Below are positions 30,530-41,489 of a stretch of DNA of 64,000 nt, in pieces; position 1 is the stretch's first letter; each line of letters opens with the position of its first letter. A model generated the notes under the pieces. It was given only the letters and a program-made list of their open reading frames with translations, ran no database searches and was not told where the DNA came from. Location of the stretch: NCBI RefSeq assembly GCF_000150955.2, contig NC_011670.1, positions 1,159,766 to 1,223,765 of the forward strand, given 5' to 3'. The stretch is from Phaeodactylum tricornutum CCAP 1055/1 (Eukaryota > Bacillariophyta > Bacillariophyceae > Surirellales > Neidiaceae). Made by a program: the position numbers and the translations under genes.

Positions 30530-31666
30530 ATGGCCAGTCGACGATCCATTCCAGCTGCCCTGCTGCTGCTGCTGGTCGCTGGGTTAATATCAACCATCAA
30601 TGGTTTTTCCAGTCGACAAATGAGGTCGCATTCTTGCGCAAACTTGACCCAGTGCTGGAGCAAGGGTTTTGGCGGTGAGGGTCGTGCTGGGTTCGGCGCA
30701 AAGACACCACCCGCAATCAAAAAGGCGAATCAGAGATCGGCCGTGAAGCGAGCGCAAAAATCGTATGGTGGAGCCTCAGCTCGTGAGATCGCACAGGCCA
30801 CTCAGCAAAAGATTGAGAATGAAATGATGAATTTACCGCCACACTATCAAATGGCGACACAGCTATACCAGCAACTTCAAACAAGGAATGCACACGTCGC
30901 AGATCTGACGGTCTTGGAGCAAGCCGGCTTGAGCCTCCAGGAATTGGATGGGGCCAAACGAGCGCAAGACAAGTTGGAGCGACTGTACCTTGAGTACGAC
31001 TTTTCGGAGAATGACTTACATAATGTTTTCCAAAGGATAACTTGGGACGCTTCGGCTGACGCCAAAGCTGCGAAAGCTATGCTGGGTGAAATGCCGAAGG
31101 AGATCTCGGACCGCGTGGACCGTGCATGTAGTTATGTTGCCGATGGCGTACTAGCTGCTGGTCCATCCGGCCGCTGTTTAGACGTCGGATGTGGATACGG
31201 TGTTTTGGTTCCCCATCTTATCGAGAGCGGGATTGCGCTCTCTCAGATCTACGGCGTTGACCTGAGCACAGAAATGATTCGCAATGCTCGAGAGCAGCAT
31301 CGCGGAGCTACGTTCGAAGCCGCAGACTTTTTAGAAGAATATCAAGATTTGAACGATGAGGTCGGATTCGACAGTATAATATTCTGCTGTTCATTGCATG
31401 ATCTACCTGATCTTCCCAGGTCTTTGCGTAAAGCTGCATCTCTACTACGCTCTCAAGGGAATCTGATAGTTGTTCACCCACAAGGTGCATCACACGTGAC
31501 CAAGCAAATGAAGTCCAACCCTGTCATGGTGAAAAGAGGTTTGCCAAACGCGGAGGAGCTGCGTGCTATGAAACTTGAAGGGCTTGAATTGCAAATCGAG
31601 CCTACCAAAGAGGGCTCACGAGAAGAGCTAGAAAGAGGCTATCTAGCGGTTTTTCGCATAATATAA
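30530..31666 (+). CDS. Plastid-targeted class I SAM-dependent methyltransferase
   Basis: The protein has 378 residues from ATG 30530. The open frame extends a few codons upstream, but only with a GTG. The N-terminus MASRRSIPAALLLLLVAGLI, whose Leu run is a CTG repeat, is a signal peptide ending near ING|FSSRQ, consistent with plastid import. A helical region of unknown role (about residues 90-190) precedes a Rossmann-like methyltransferase domain. Motif I is CLDVGCGYGVLVPHL, the acidic motif II residue lies in IYGVDLSTEMIRNA, and motif IV is SIIFCCSLHDLPDL. The layout resembles ubiquinone/menaquinone-type or arsenite-type small-molecule methyltransferases, but the substrate cannot be assigned. 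It begins a run of mostly plastid-targeted genes extending to 37.5 kb. Confidence 0.85.
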   Translation: MASRRSIPAALLLLLVAGLISTINGFSSRQMRSHSCANLTQCWSKGFGGEGRAGFGAKTPPAIKKANQRSAVKRAQKSYGGASAREIAQATQQKIENEMMNLPPHYQMATQLYQQLQTRNAHVADLTVLEQAGLSLQELDGAKRAQDKLERLYLEYDFSENDLHNVFQRITWDASADAKAAKAMLGEMPKEISDRVDRACSYVADGVLAAGPSGRCLDVGCGYGVLVPHLIESGIALSQIYGVDLSTEMIRNAREQHRGATFEAADFLEEYQDLNDEVGFDSIIFCCSLHDLPDLPRSLRKAASLLRSQGNLIVVHPQGASHVTKQMKSNPVMVKRGLPNAEELRAMKLEGLELQIEPTKEGSREELERGYLAVFRII

Positions 31667-31932
31667 TGTCACTTGCGCTACGGCTAGAGAATGTAGATAG
31701 GATGAAAAGTTTTTATGGAGATTCCGTTTACGGGCGCCTAGCTAGTAGAGTAGAAACTCAAGGATAGGGTTGTCGATTTCAAATTCCACAAATCGCGGCA
31801 GATCATTTCTTCACCATCCGTACGCCCCCGTTTTCTCGAACCGCCGGTGAGATGGAGCTGCCGACTCGAGGAAACACTCTGGATACCACTTACATCACGA
31901 GAGGAACCGATTCTTTTCTAAGTTGTTAAATC

Positions 31933-32763
31933 ATGCGACGTGTCAGTGCTCTCTCAATATGCTCCTTTTGCTTTTTGGTTTATTCCGAAGGTTTTACCGG
32001 CATTTTATCGCGGGACGCCGTTGCACAATGCAGATTGCCTCTCTTCGCCACCAGGGACCAAAGTTCGCTGACTTTTCGCTGCGACATTCAATACACATCA
32101 GAGGTGCTACCGGAATGCGGAAAAGAGGAGGCTGCTGCGTTTCTGTTCCGACCCGAAACACGTGATCTTTTGCTGAGTGCCGGTGGCTCCCGCCTGGTCA
32201 AGGAAGTGCTCGTTACTCCAGAGATCAAAGGCATGTGGGTGGAAGCTTGCCAAAGGTACTACAGTCAGGAAGACTTTCCAGAAAAGGGGGACAAAGTCAT
32301 GGTAGTGGGAACCGAGATAAAGTTTCCTGGATTGAAACTGATGATCAAAGCTTTGAGTGGCGTAAAAGCCTACTCAACTGACGACGGATTGTACATATAC
32401 AAGTTCTACAGTATTGCCGAAAAGCAGCAAGTAGAGGGAGCATTGCCGGTAGTTTGGCTATTCAACCAAATAACGGGAGCCAAGGACAAGCCTAATGGAT
32501 TTGGCCCCTCCAACGCCTGGTCCAAGACTTGTGTCTCAATTGTAGAGCTTGGCGCTGGAACTGCTTACAACTTTGACTGCACTTTTGAAATCAAAATGCA
32601 ATTTCCCGCTACTCTTCTGCGACTCCTCCCAGCGTCGAAGGAAATGGTAGAAGAGCAATCAAGTATTACAATACGGAACACCCTATTCAAGGACATTGTT
32701 AAAGCCGTTGATGCTTCACACAAAGCTTTTTCTCAAAGGTGTGATTCGACTCTTAAAGTTTAA
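31933..32763 (+). CDS. Predicted plastid protein of unknown function
   Basis: This single-exon frame encodes 276 residues. The N-terminus MRRVSALSICSFCFLVYSEG ends near SEG|FTGIL, a plausible signal-plus-transit sequence. The mature part (from about residue 45) is a mixed alpha/beta protein without membrane helices or cysteine motifs. It includes VMVVGTEIKFPGLKLMIKAL, YIYKFYSIAEKQQVEGALPV and a terminal helix DIVKAVDASHKAFSQR. The final third (FPATLLRLLPASKEMVEEQS) has the feel of the SRPBCC/DUF1997 lipid-binding folds seen in other algal plastid proteins, but I cannot confirm a match. It sits between two other predicted plastid genes. The name and function are open. Confidence 0.72.
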   Translation: MRRVSALSICSFCFLVYSEGFTGILSRDAVAQCRLPLFATRDQSSLTFRCDIQYTSEVLPECGKEEAAAFLFRPETRDLLLSAGGSRLVKEVLVTPEIKGMWVEACQRYYSQEDFPEKGDKVMVVGTEIKFPGLKLMIKALSGVKAYSTDDGLYIYKFYSIAEKQQVEGALPVVWLFNQITGAKDKPNGFGPSNAWSKTCVSIVELGAGTAYNFDCTFEIKMQFPATLLRLLPASKEMVEEQSSITIRNTLFKDIVKAVDASHKAFSQRCDSTLKV

Positions 32764-33333
32764 CAGCAAACAAATAGTCTGGGAACACAACTGGAACACA
32801 AGAGTGAGCTTTTAATGCCTGCCTACGGGTAAGCAACTCCGCTTCTCGGCAGGGAGGTCAAGCAACCATTCTATTTTAGGTATGACGGCTCTGTTTGGCG
32901 AAGAATGTCAATTCAATGCGCACGAAAGCGAATCGTGATGACATTTTCAAATCCTTATTTTGCATGACTCCGACGCTCCACCTGTTGCGTTCATGTAGCA
33001 ACCTAGCCCAATGCACTTTGTCATATTTCAAAGGCTAGAGATTAGAATAGAAACTAATACCCTCTACATGACAGAGCATGATGCGTAGCAGAAACTTTAA
33101 TTCACAGTCACGAGTTGACGTCAATCAAAGACACAGTCAATACACGACCCAACCCAATTCACCGTTTCCGGGTCTATGGTTGAATATTTTGTCGAAAGAT
33201 ACGTAGAAAAAGGTCCAGACTGTCTGTGGTTTCTTTGTCAGTCAGAATCCACATACCGTTTGGTCGTGTGCAGCTTCGATTGACAGCTATTGCTTTGCGA
33301 TTCTCTTGTTTGACAGTGAAGCCAATTGCCAAA
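32764..33333. promoter_or_regulatory. Upstream region of the lumenal protein gene
   Basis: A 570-nt spacer. Two ACAGTCA elements lie at 33101..33110 and 33131..33140, with a related GTTTGACAGTGAAG at about 33309, all upstream of the start at 33334 and in sense orientation. It is otherwise featureless. Confidence 0.5.
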
Positions 33334-33969
33334 ATGATCGTCATGGGAAGAATTTCTTTTACTGTTTGTTGCTGGCTGATTTTGCCGATCACGGCCTTTC
33401 AAGTCTCCAGAAACCTTTTGACCAAATCAGTAAGAGATCGTCAAGATGCGGTGCTATGGTCGACAAGAAAAGATTTTGTCGCAACTATGACGGGTGCTTC
33501 TTTGGTCCTTGCTACGATCGGAGCTTTTCCTCTGGAGCCGGCTGTGGCATCAGGAGGTGCGACGGCGGGGGGAGTGTACCTTTTGTCAGCCAAACAGCGC
33601 TACAACGATCGCGTTAGCAAGGGTGTCGCCGGATTTTTGGCACTTGGGGCTGCATTGGAAAATGGTGATATCGATTCAGTCAGGGCGTTCTTTGCTAGCG
33701 AAGAGGTCGGATCATGGAAAGATTTTAGTGCCGCAGGATATCTGCTTGCTAATGCCTTTCGCCGCAACTCTTCTGCTGCTCCCGATACTCTCCCAAGCGT
33801 CAAGAAATGGAAGGCGTATACCGCTGAGGTTGAAAACATGAATAAGGCTTTGAAAAAAAAGGACACGAAAAAAGCGCTTGATTCCTACGCAGTGGCTTCG
33901 CTCGCCTTAGATGAGTATTTGGAGAAAGTCGAGCTCCCGCCCGGAAAAGATCTCCTGGTTGCAAGCTAG
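33334..33969 (+). CDS. Thylakoid-lumen photosystem II extrinsic protein, Psb31/PsbQ-like
   Basis: From ATG 33334 the protein has 211 residues (an open frame continues 36 codons upstream without an ATG). It shows a tripartite targeting signal: a signal peptide with plastid motif ITA|FQVSRN, a transit segment, then a second hydrophobic lumen signal (MTGASLVLATIGAF...PAVASGG) ending in an AxA-type site. The mature domain, about 140 residues, is a four-helix bundle: KQRYNDRVSKGVAGFLALGA, then DSVRAFFASEEVGSWKDFSA and, near the end, YAVASLALDEYLEKVELPPG. The size and helices fit Psb31/PsbQ-type extrinsic subunits that stabilise the oxygen-evolving complex of diatom photosystem II. Psb31 is my best guess. 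A divergent PsbQ or an unassigned lumen protein remains possible. Confidence 0.65.
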   Translation: MIVMGRISFTVCCWLILPITAFQVSRNLLTKSVRDRQDAVLWSTRKDFVATMTGASLVLATIGAFPLEPAVASGGATAGGVYLLSAKQRYNDRVSKGVAGFLALGAALENGDIDSVRAFFASEEVGSWKDFSAAGYLLANAFRRNSSAAPDTLPSVKKWKAYTAEVENMNKALKKKDTKKALDSYAVASLALDEYLEKVELPPGKDLLVAS

Positions 33970-34771
33970 CGCTTTTGATCCATTTATCCAATCCGGCGAT
34001 GTAATAACGCTTGAATGCTTGCGCGTGGCTACGTATTTATCACTCTGCGACAAGTAAACGATTTGTATGGGAGACGAAGTCGGCCCTACGTCAACTGCCT
34101 CATATTCAATCGTTAGAAATAAGCTTGAATTTTCGAAAGCTCTGTACCATATTTTGCAAGAAATTAGTTTCTTTTGCTAAAAGATTTGGATCAGTTTCTG
34201 ACTCATGTGCTGAAAATAGGAAACCTATCTCAAGCCAATGGGACGAATGGAAGCAATTTGCGTTCCAGAGTGCGAGGAAGATTGTTTCGTGGCTTTTGGA
34301 TACCTTTTACTTTGTTTCCAAAACTAGTCTCTCTAGTAGAACACATGATCCGATCTATATATTGTTCTTGAATATGCTCGGAAGAAAGCAAGTATACTCA
34401 CAGAAAATAAGGCCATAAGCGTATGACGAATGGCGACAAACAATCACATCAGGTCACAATTTCTCCAGGACAAGTAGATGAACCATTCGAGTGCGTAACA
34501 TAAAATAAAAAATTTAGCGTTTTATTTAGATAAATCTGACAACATTCAACTTTCGTTTAATAGCTTTTTTTGTATCTACTAAACATAATTGTAGCTCCTC
34601 AATACTATTAGGACGTTTTTCCGAGAATGGACACGCCGGACACGCTAACGAACCATGCCGCTAAAACATCCGATTGTTGGAATGGAAAGGTTCAAACGAA
34701 AGTGCTGGTTCACTCAAAGTCCGTGAGAACACGACAAAGCAGAGTACTTTTTTGTAAGAAACGACGCTGCC
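33970..34771. other. AT-rich intergenic spacer
   Basis: This 802-nt spacer lies downstream of the lumenal protein gene. A 135-codon frame at 34011..34418 starts with a TTG and has no domain or codon logic, so it is treated as noise. The 3' half is strongly AT-rich. No RNA gene is recognised. Confidence 0.5.
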
Positions 34772-35264
34772 ATGGCCGACAAAAAGATTCCTGAAGCCGA
34801 ACCCATGAACATTGCTACCATCTCTGCTGGCTTCGAAAAGGGCGATTTCCTGGTCCGCGAAGAACAAGGGAACAGAGTTTACTTTGACTTTTTCGAAGAG
34901 GTAAATGGATGACAGAGTTATTACTGTCTTGGCACGGTTGGCTGGCCGTGCCTTCTCGAGATCGGACTTCAAAGTGCTAGCCCATGCATCTAACTTTCTA
35001 GTTTTCTATTCTTAGGCCTTCAACTATATTTCCAACAAAGGATACTCACGTATGTCGAGAGAGGATGAAAAACACTGGGTCGATCTCATGAATGTTATCC
35101 ACGACAGCGTAAAAGGCGGTATGAAGTATAACACTGGAACGCTTCTGATGGTGCTTAACAGGGCCGTTACGGACGCACACATTGTGGCTGCCGAAAAAGC
35201 GGAAAAGCAGCCGAAGAAGTCAATGACACCTTCCAAGTCTGACTCCAAATCGATGAACCCATAA
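34772..35264 (+). CDS. Small two-exon protein of unknown function
   Basis: Exons 34772..34900 and 35016..35264 (115-nt intron, GTAAAT...TCTTAG, phase 0) encode 125 residues starting MADKKIPEAEPMNIATISAG. The first exon contains FEKGDFLVREEQGNRVYFDF and the second AFNYISNKGYSRMSREDEKH followed by VKGGMKYNTGTLLMVLNRAV, then a Lys/Ser-rich tail. Both the splice ends and the even protein-like composition on each side support a real gene, although neither exon is long enough to be noticed alone. I do not recognise a family. There is no signal peptide or membrane helix, and the tail (KQPKKSMTPSKSDSKS) could be a nuclear signal. It is convergent with the SAP-domain gene, 199 nt away. Confidence 0.72.
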
Positions 35265-35463
35265 AGTTGGTCTGCCGAAGCAAGTCGAGGGTTTTTGTGG
35301 CGATCATCGGGCGTGACTGCCTTGTGCAGCTGAAATGGACATCGTCCACAACGTTCGTGTCAACTTTTAAGTAAAGGCTGGTATGATTATGTTAATTTAT
35401 AATCCTGAAAGGGGTTTACATTAGTTTGGATTTGATGCTCTCATTGAATGCGAGTCCCAACCA

Positions 35464-37484
35464 TTAGACCCCGGAAGCCTTCCGACTTTGTCGCTCCCTC
35501 AAACCTTTCGATAAGTTGAGGATACTCTTAAGCAAATTTGTGTTCAGAGGTTTAGACTTCGCAGGGTGCAGCTGGTGAGAGGTGCTTTCTCCATATTCAA
35601 TAGAGCTTGCAACAAGCTCCATAAACGAATCCAGACGCTGTAGTTAAAGAGTGCGAAATCAGAATGTGCTGCGATTGTATACCTTATGGAATGCAGATCG
35701 TAACTTACGTCAAGAGAATTTCCAAGATCTTTAAGGATGAGCTGCTCCCTTTCGGTATCTGAAGATAGACGAAGGCAATATGCTAGTAGTCTCAGATTGC
35801 GACCCTTCTCATCAGGGGCAAAAGCAGCTTCGGCTTTTATTCTTTCCCGCAATAGCGTGAGCAATAGAAGCAACTGTTCTGAAGGGGAGCTTGGAATCCG
35901 CCGACCGCTCTGTGCTATTGTTGAGCTTGCTGACTTTTCATACTCCTCTATCAAAACCCGCTTCACCATTGGATCTTTTGGATCTAAGGATTCAACTCTA
36001 TACCCGTCTTCTATTGTGCTGTTCCAAAGACTATCCAACCGGTCGTCAAGTTTAATGTCTTCTTGCTCCAAAGCCTCTGACTCTGACCACTGTAGGTCTA
36101 ACTTTGTTGCCAGTAATTGATCCACTTTTTGTTGTTGCTGTCGTATGGCATCGGTCAGATATTCCAGTAGAGAGTCGTTCAGCTCTCCTCCGTAGTCCCC
36201 CGTGTCATCGCTTGTCCTAGTCATTGAAGCCAGTGAAATATCTAGTCCTTCTACACCTTCCGCAACAAGCTTATCCAACAACAAAGCCGACGTTTCTCGA
36301 GCAAGGCGCCGAACCTCAGCCCGTCGGTATCCTTCCAAAAATGCGCGAACCTTGGAAACCTCTCGGTAGTATCCTCCACCCTTCTCTGGATCATCGCCCC
36401 CCATGCCATCTTGGCCAATCGCTTGCAACTCAAATTGCCTCAACACATCCTGTAGCACTTCTCCACGACCGGCTCGTAACGCTTTCGAAGATTTTGTCAG
36501 CATATCGGTCGGAACCTTGCCTGGCTGGAAGCCTACAAAGGTTTCCGGTGGGCTAAAGGAAGGCAATCGCTCCGCCAAATCTTCTCCGAAAGCACCGACA
36601 AACGCGGGAGCGCCAGTCATGGACAGTAACACTTGCACCAGCTCCGTGATTTCTTCCTTGGCATTTTCTATTTGTTTGCTTGATGCCTTGGATTCGCTGT
36701 TTTGCAAATCCCAAGGTTGGCTTCCAGTATCACCGCTCGGGCTGTTCAAGGAATCCTGTAAAGCTGCTTGGCCAGGTTGAGCGGCAGCTATACCCGTCAA
36801 GTCGTTTTGGTCGGCCGAGTTGTAGACGGTCACCACTCGTTCTCCATTGGCGTTGGGTTCTGGTGGTGGAGGTGGAGCCGTGACAGCAGTATTGGGAATG
36901 AACGGTGTCGCCTTTTTGACTTCGCCAGTGACTTGCGGACCGTCTTCTCCATCCGTGTCTTTCCCAGACTGCGACGCGGCCGTGACGGTTGCTGATTTGG
37001 GGAGCTCGAAATAGAAAAAACCGTTCGCCGCTTCGTCGCTATCACCATCCAAGTCGTCGTCGTCACCAACAATTTCGTAACGTTCTTTTGAGTTTTCCGT
37101 TCCTTCTTGAACACGCTCGGCGCGCTCAAGCTGTCGTTGGCGATCTACCTCCGCCTGTGCGTTAGCGTGATCTCGTAGGCGTTCCAGTAATTCCTGTTTG
37201 GTCCCTTGGGTCGACAGCTGCATCTGTTCGCAGAATTCAACCAACTGGGATTTTTCAACCGCCTTCAATAAGGAAACATCGTCCAATATTTCGTCCTCTT
37301 CCTTATTGGCGTTCCTGTATTCTCTTTGTTTGGTCGACCACAGCACTCCGAACGCACGAGACTGGGGAATGGATGGTCGAAACGTTGGTGCCAAGGCATC
37401 CGTCTGTTCCAGAACTGTCAGAATAGCGGCCGCCGCCATTAGGAACCATCGGGACGGTTTCGGTAACCTTTGTCGGCAAAGCAT
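35464..37484 (-). CDS. Plastid-targeted SAP-domain protein
   Basis: Exons 37484..35709 and 35637..35464 (71-nt intron, GTAAGT...CTACAG) encode 649 residues. Reading through the intron would end early in an unlikely tail, whereas splicing gives RLDSFMELVASSIEYGES. The N-terminus carries a hydrophobic signal (MAAAAILTVLEQTDA) followed by LAPTFRP, a plastid-import pattern. Residues about 70-105 form a SAP motif (LLKAVEKSQLVEFCEQMQLS, then TKQELLERLRDH), a helix-turn-helix that binds AT-rich DNA or RNA. A long acidic, Pro/Gln-rich linker follows. The C-terminal 350 residues are helical, with YREVSKVRAFLEGYRRAEVR and LLLLLTLLRERIKAEAAF. A role in plastid nucleoid or transcript binding is inferred. 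Confidence 0.78.
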
Positions 37485-38232
37485 GCTGCAATGATTTTCT
37501 CTTGAATCAATTAAAGGTCAAGATGCTGTGGAAGGTGTCCATACGGGTATTTTGGAGCATCGTGATGTACGCTTGCTTTGTATTCTTGGCACAAGTTTGA
37601 TTGGCGCTCCGCGTAAGGTAGGAAATTAATTGACCCGTGATTATTCGTTGGAATTGCGCCGCTCCTATCCTTAATATACGACACGTACAATGATGATTAT
37701 GGTCATGGAGCGGTATTGGAGTTTCACATTTCGTTTATTGTTCCGATACCGGAAGACTTTCCTATAGCGTCCGATTCATAACGGGAAAAGAAAGGAGTGC
37801 GCGTTTCTCCGCAGGGATTGGTAGTTTCCCTTACCGGTAACAGGTGTCGAATCGGAAGGCCTTCACTGTCAATCAATATCAACCTAGAACGCGTCTGTCC
37901 GTCGACAATGTTATAGGGCTATTGACCGCGCAAATTGTATTGGTCATACAATCGAGAGGAAAACCGTCGGCACTTTGGCGAGATGCTTCTCACATCTCTT
38001 GAGGCAGAGCTGCTTGTGGCAGTGCGTGATCCATCGGATTCTGTTCACAGTCAAACATACATCCTGCCGAGAAGTCGTGTCCACACGAGCTATATAGTAT
38101 ATTCCGATAACTTCATCGTTTGCTGGTTGACGATTCAAGCAAGTCTTTTACAAAATTTCCCGTAATTACTGAAAAGGCATTTCCTTGAAGTCTTGCTGCA
38201 GCAGCTGTGCCCTCACATTGGTCATCTCAATC
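37485..38232. promoter_or_regulatory. Divergent promoter region with ACAGTCA element
   Basis: This 748-nt spacer lies between the SAP-domain gene and asparagine synthetase. TTCACAGTCAA (38044..38054) lies 179 nt before the synthetase start in sense orientation, and a CACTGTCAA lies near 37865. A TATA-like TATATAGTATATTC occurs near 38090. Confidence 0.5.
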
Positions 38233-40099
38233 ATGTGTGGAATCTTTGCCATTTTCTCCTCTAGCCTTCCGGAAAGCGACCTGCGACGCGAGCTGATTTC
38301 CTGTTCTTCGCGGTTGCGTCATCGTGGTCCGGACTGGTCGGGTTACAAGGTAATCGAGGCCAATGTCGAAGCTGGCATTCCGCTTTCGCACGGTATCGCC
38401 CACGAAAGACTCGCTATTATGGATCCTGAGTCCGGATCGCAACCGCTAGTTTCGCACGACGGGTCCTTAATCGTCGCCGCTAACGGAGAAATCTACAACT
38501 ACAAGGAACTCTACGAGACGCTCGAGACGCCTTACAAGGCCAAGACGGGGTCGGACTGTGAAGTCATTTTACCTCTCTACGAGCAGTTTGGTGCATCCAT
38601 CGAAATTCCTCGGTTGCTGCGAGGAATGTTTTCCTTTATCTTATACGATCGCCACAATGATTCCTTTATGATTGTTCGTGATCATCTCGGTATTACACCA
38701 CTCTATATTGGATGGGCGAACGATGGATCCGTGTACGTGGCTTCCGAGATGAAAAGTTTGGTAGGGCATTGCAGCAAGTTCCAGAACTTTCCTCCAGGAC
38801 ACATTTTCTGTAGCAAGGGAGAACATGCGGGCGAATTCCAACGGTGGTTCAACCCATCGTGGGCTCCCGAAATGAAGCCGGGCGTCCCCCTGCCGAAGCA
38901 ACCATATCAAGCGGTACGTCCATAGCCTTATTGTTGAATGAAAACTTAATGGTCTGATTTGTCTCACCCACATGGATTGGTCTCGTTAGGATGTTCTCCG
39001 TCATGCATTTGAACGTGCCGTCGTTCGTCGTATGATGTCAGATGTCCCCTGGGGAGTTCTTTTGTCGGGAGGCCTTGATAGTTCATTGGTGGCTGCCATT
39101 TGTGCACGCCACATTGGTCGCCGCAGTGCATCCTTTCCCAAACTTCACTCGTTTACCATAGGTTTGGAAGGTTCACCCGACATTATTGCCGCGAAGAAGG
39201 TCGCTGACTACTTGGGAACCATTCATCACGCTTACACGTACACCATTCAGGAAGGTGCCGATGCTGTGCGAGACGTCATCAGGGCGCTCGAAACATATGA
39301 CCTCACCACGGTCCGAGCGTCGACGCCAATGTATTTGATGAGCCGTAAGATCAAAGCCATGGGCATTAAGATGGTTTTGTCTGGAGAAGGCGCTGACGAA
39401 GTCTTTGGTGGGTACCTTTATTTTCACAAAGCGCCCAACGCGCAGGAGTTCATGGACGAGACGATTGACAAACTCAGCCGTTTGCATATGTATGATTGCT
39501 TGCGTTGCAACAAAGCAATGAGTGCTTGGGGTGTCGAACCGCGTGTACCTTTTCTAGATGCTGACTTTTTGGAAGTGGCCATGAACCTCGATCCGGAAGA
39601 AAAGATGATCCGTCTCGGTGAAGATGTTCCAAAGGAGGACCGTCGTGCCGAAAAGTGGTGTATCCGTAAGGCGTTCGACACCCCGGACGATCCTTACTTG
39701 CCTGATGACATCTTGTGGCGTCAAAAGGAACAATTTAGTGACGGCGTCGGCTATGGCTGGGTTGATCATTTGAAGGAAGTTGCGGAGCAGGAGGTGTCTG
39801 ACCAGATGTTTGCAGCTGCAAAAAATCGCTTTCCCCACAACACGCCTACGACCAAGGAAGGATACCGCTATCGCATGATCTTTGAGGAGATTTTCCCGGG
39901 CGAAGCGCCGGAAAAGACCGTTCCAGGAGGCAAATCGATCGCTTGCTCAACTGAACGTGCTATGCAGTGGGATGCTTCTTTCGCGTCTCGGGCTGATCCT
40001 AGTGGACGTTCTGCAGGAGTCCACAGTGCAGCGTACGACGAAGCCTTTGAGGCGGATACCAAAGTTAGCGAGCCCGCTATCAAGAAGGCTAAAGCGTAG
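38233..40099 (+). CDS. asnB: Asparagine synthetase, glutamine-hydrolysing
   Basis: Exons 38233..38913 and 38990..40099 (76-nt intron, phase 0) encode 596 residues. The start at 38233 places Cys as residue 2 (MCGIFAIF), which becomes the N-terminal nucleophile of the glutaminase domain after Met removal. An upstream in-frame ATG at 38185 would bury it. Further glutaminase motifs are LRHRGPDWSG, AHERLAIMDP and NGEIYNYKEL. The synthetase domain begins with the ATP pyrophosphatase loop VLLSGGLDSSLVAAI and has LSGEGADEVFGGYLYFHKAP. The enzyme converts aspartate, glutamine and ATP to asparagine and glutamate in the cytosol. The length and layout match plant and bacterial AsnB. No targeting peptide is present. 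Confidence 0.95.
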
Positions 40100-40229
40100 G
40101 CCAATACTTCGTTTCTAATCTTGGTTTGCAGTCAGGCAAGCACTGATAATCATTAAGTAATGCAACGGAAAGTATAATTTGAGAAGCATCTTTCACCTGT
40201 CAATAGCTAATATTTAGTATTTCCGTCAT

Positions 40230-41489
40230 TTAAATTAAAGTGTAGAGCCCATATTCAAGATAAAACAAATCCCACACGTGCTTATAAAAGAGTTTGACGG
40301 ATGGCATCGAGTCGGGATCTAGTTGTCGGAAGCGATACGCCAGCATAGAGGCGAGGGCGACGTGCCCTCCAATCATCGGGACGAGGTTGAACGTTCCGGT
40401 GGCCGCTCGCACACCAGTTGCAACGGCGTGCACATAATTTAGCAGCAGACAGACGGATGCACCTTTCGCGATGCGCGCGACACCTACCTTGGTAGCAAAA
40501 GTATCTATCTGGAAAGCCTATCAAATCAGAAAAGAAAGAAAAGTGTTGCATTAGAAAAAATGTGACTGACTGTGAGCAGCACTTTTCGTGCAATAGACAT
40601 TGTCAGCACTCACCTTGTCTCCTTCAATATCGGGAAGATCCTTGGTGACGGCAATCACGGTCGCGAAAGCCGTCATGAACCGTGCAATAAAGGCCACCTT
40701 AGGTGACCAAACAAATGGCGCGTTGATGGCGTCCTTGACGGCATAGTAGACGCCAAAATTGAGCAGAAAGCCTCGGACGGTAGCAATTGTGAGCCCAGCC
40801 AGCACGGGATTCTTCTTCGTCCGAATGGGAGGCACAGAGTAGATGCCGCCGAGAACAATTCCCATACTATATAACTTGAAGAGAAGACGCGGAAAGAATT
40901 GATAAACCAACGACGGTCCAACCAAGCCGGACACGACAACCGCGACCCAAGCAAATCGCTTCGACATTTCTCCGCTAGCCACCGGCAAGAACGGCTTATT
41001 GAGCTTGTCAATGGATTCGTCGTAAATCTGATTGATGCCGACAATAAAGGCGTTGCCGAGCAATAAGGCAGTCATGCCGATCAGGGCTCGTGGCAGCATG
41101 ATACTCCAGTTGGCATTAGCAATCGCGCCCGGCGTATCTATCAGAGCACGAGTCGTCCCGGCAATTGAAGCTAAGATGGTGCCGCGAATTGTGTGGGGAC
41201 GCGTGAACTTGTAGAGGGCCCGGAGTTTGGCTTTGAGCGATCCCAACTGCGCTTCTTCACGAGCCCGAGCGACGGCGTCGGGATCGAAGTCGCCCTCCAC
41301 CGACATTGAACGGGCCACAGGCATCATATACAATGGTAATTGGGGCCCAGTAGCTTTTGGGAGTCGAAGCTGAAACAAGCATGCGGATGGGAAAGAGCTT
41401 CTTTGTGGTTGGCCATGCGAGAATGCCGATACACTCGATGTCGCCGACAGCAACATAACGACGAGGACTGACCACGTTATGGAGCCCAT
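40230..41489 (-). CDS. Homogentisate solanesyltransferase (plastoquinone synthesis)
   Basis: Exons 41489..40614 and 40517..40230 (96-nt intron, phase 0) give 387 residues of a UbiA-family prenyltransferase. A signal plus transit peptide ends in SVSA|FSHGQ, so the protein goes to the plastid. The two Asp-rich active-site motifs are [20 protein letters not shown] and [11 protein letters not shown]; the second lies exactly at the exon junction, followed by [13 protein letters not shown]. Around nine transmembrane helices are expected. The segments [14 protein letters not shown] and [17 protein letters not shown] match the plant solanesyltransferase (PDS2/HST) better than the phytyltransferase of tocopherol synthesis. 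The inferred reaction joins homogentisate to a solanesyl chain, the committed step to plastoquinone. The phytyltransferase alternative is less likely but open. Confidence 0.85.

Noticed and set aside
30121-30720. 199-codon minus-strand frame
   Set aside because: It overlaps the methyltransferase 5' end and shows no domain.
34011-34418. 135-codon frame downstream of the lumenal protein
   Set aside because: It begins at TTG, is AT-rich and lacks protein features.
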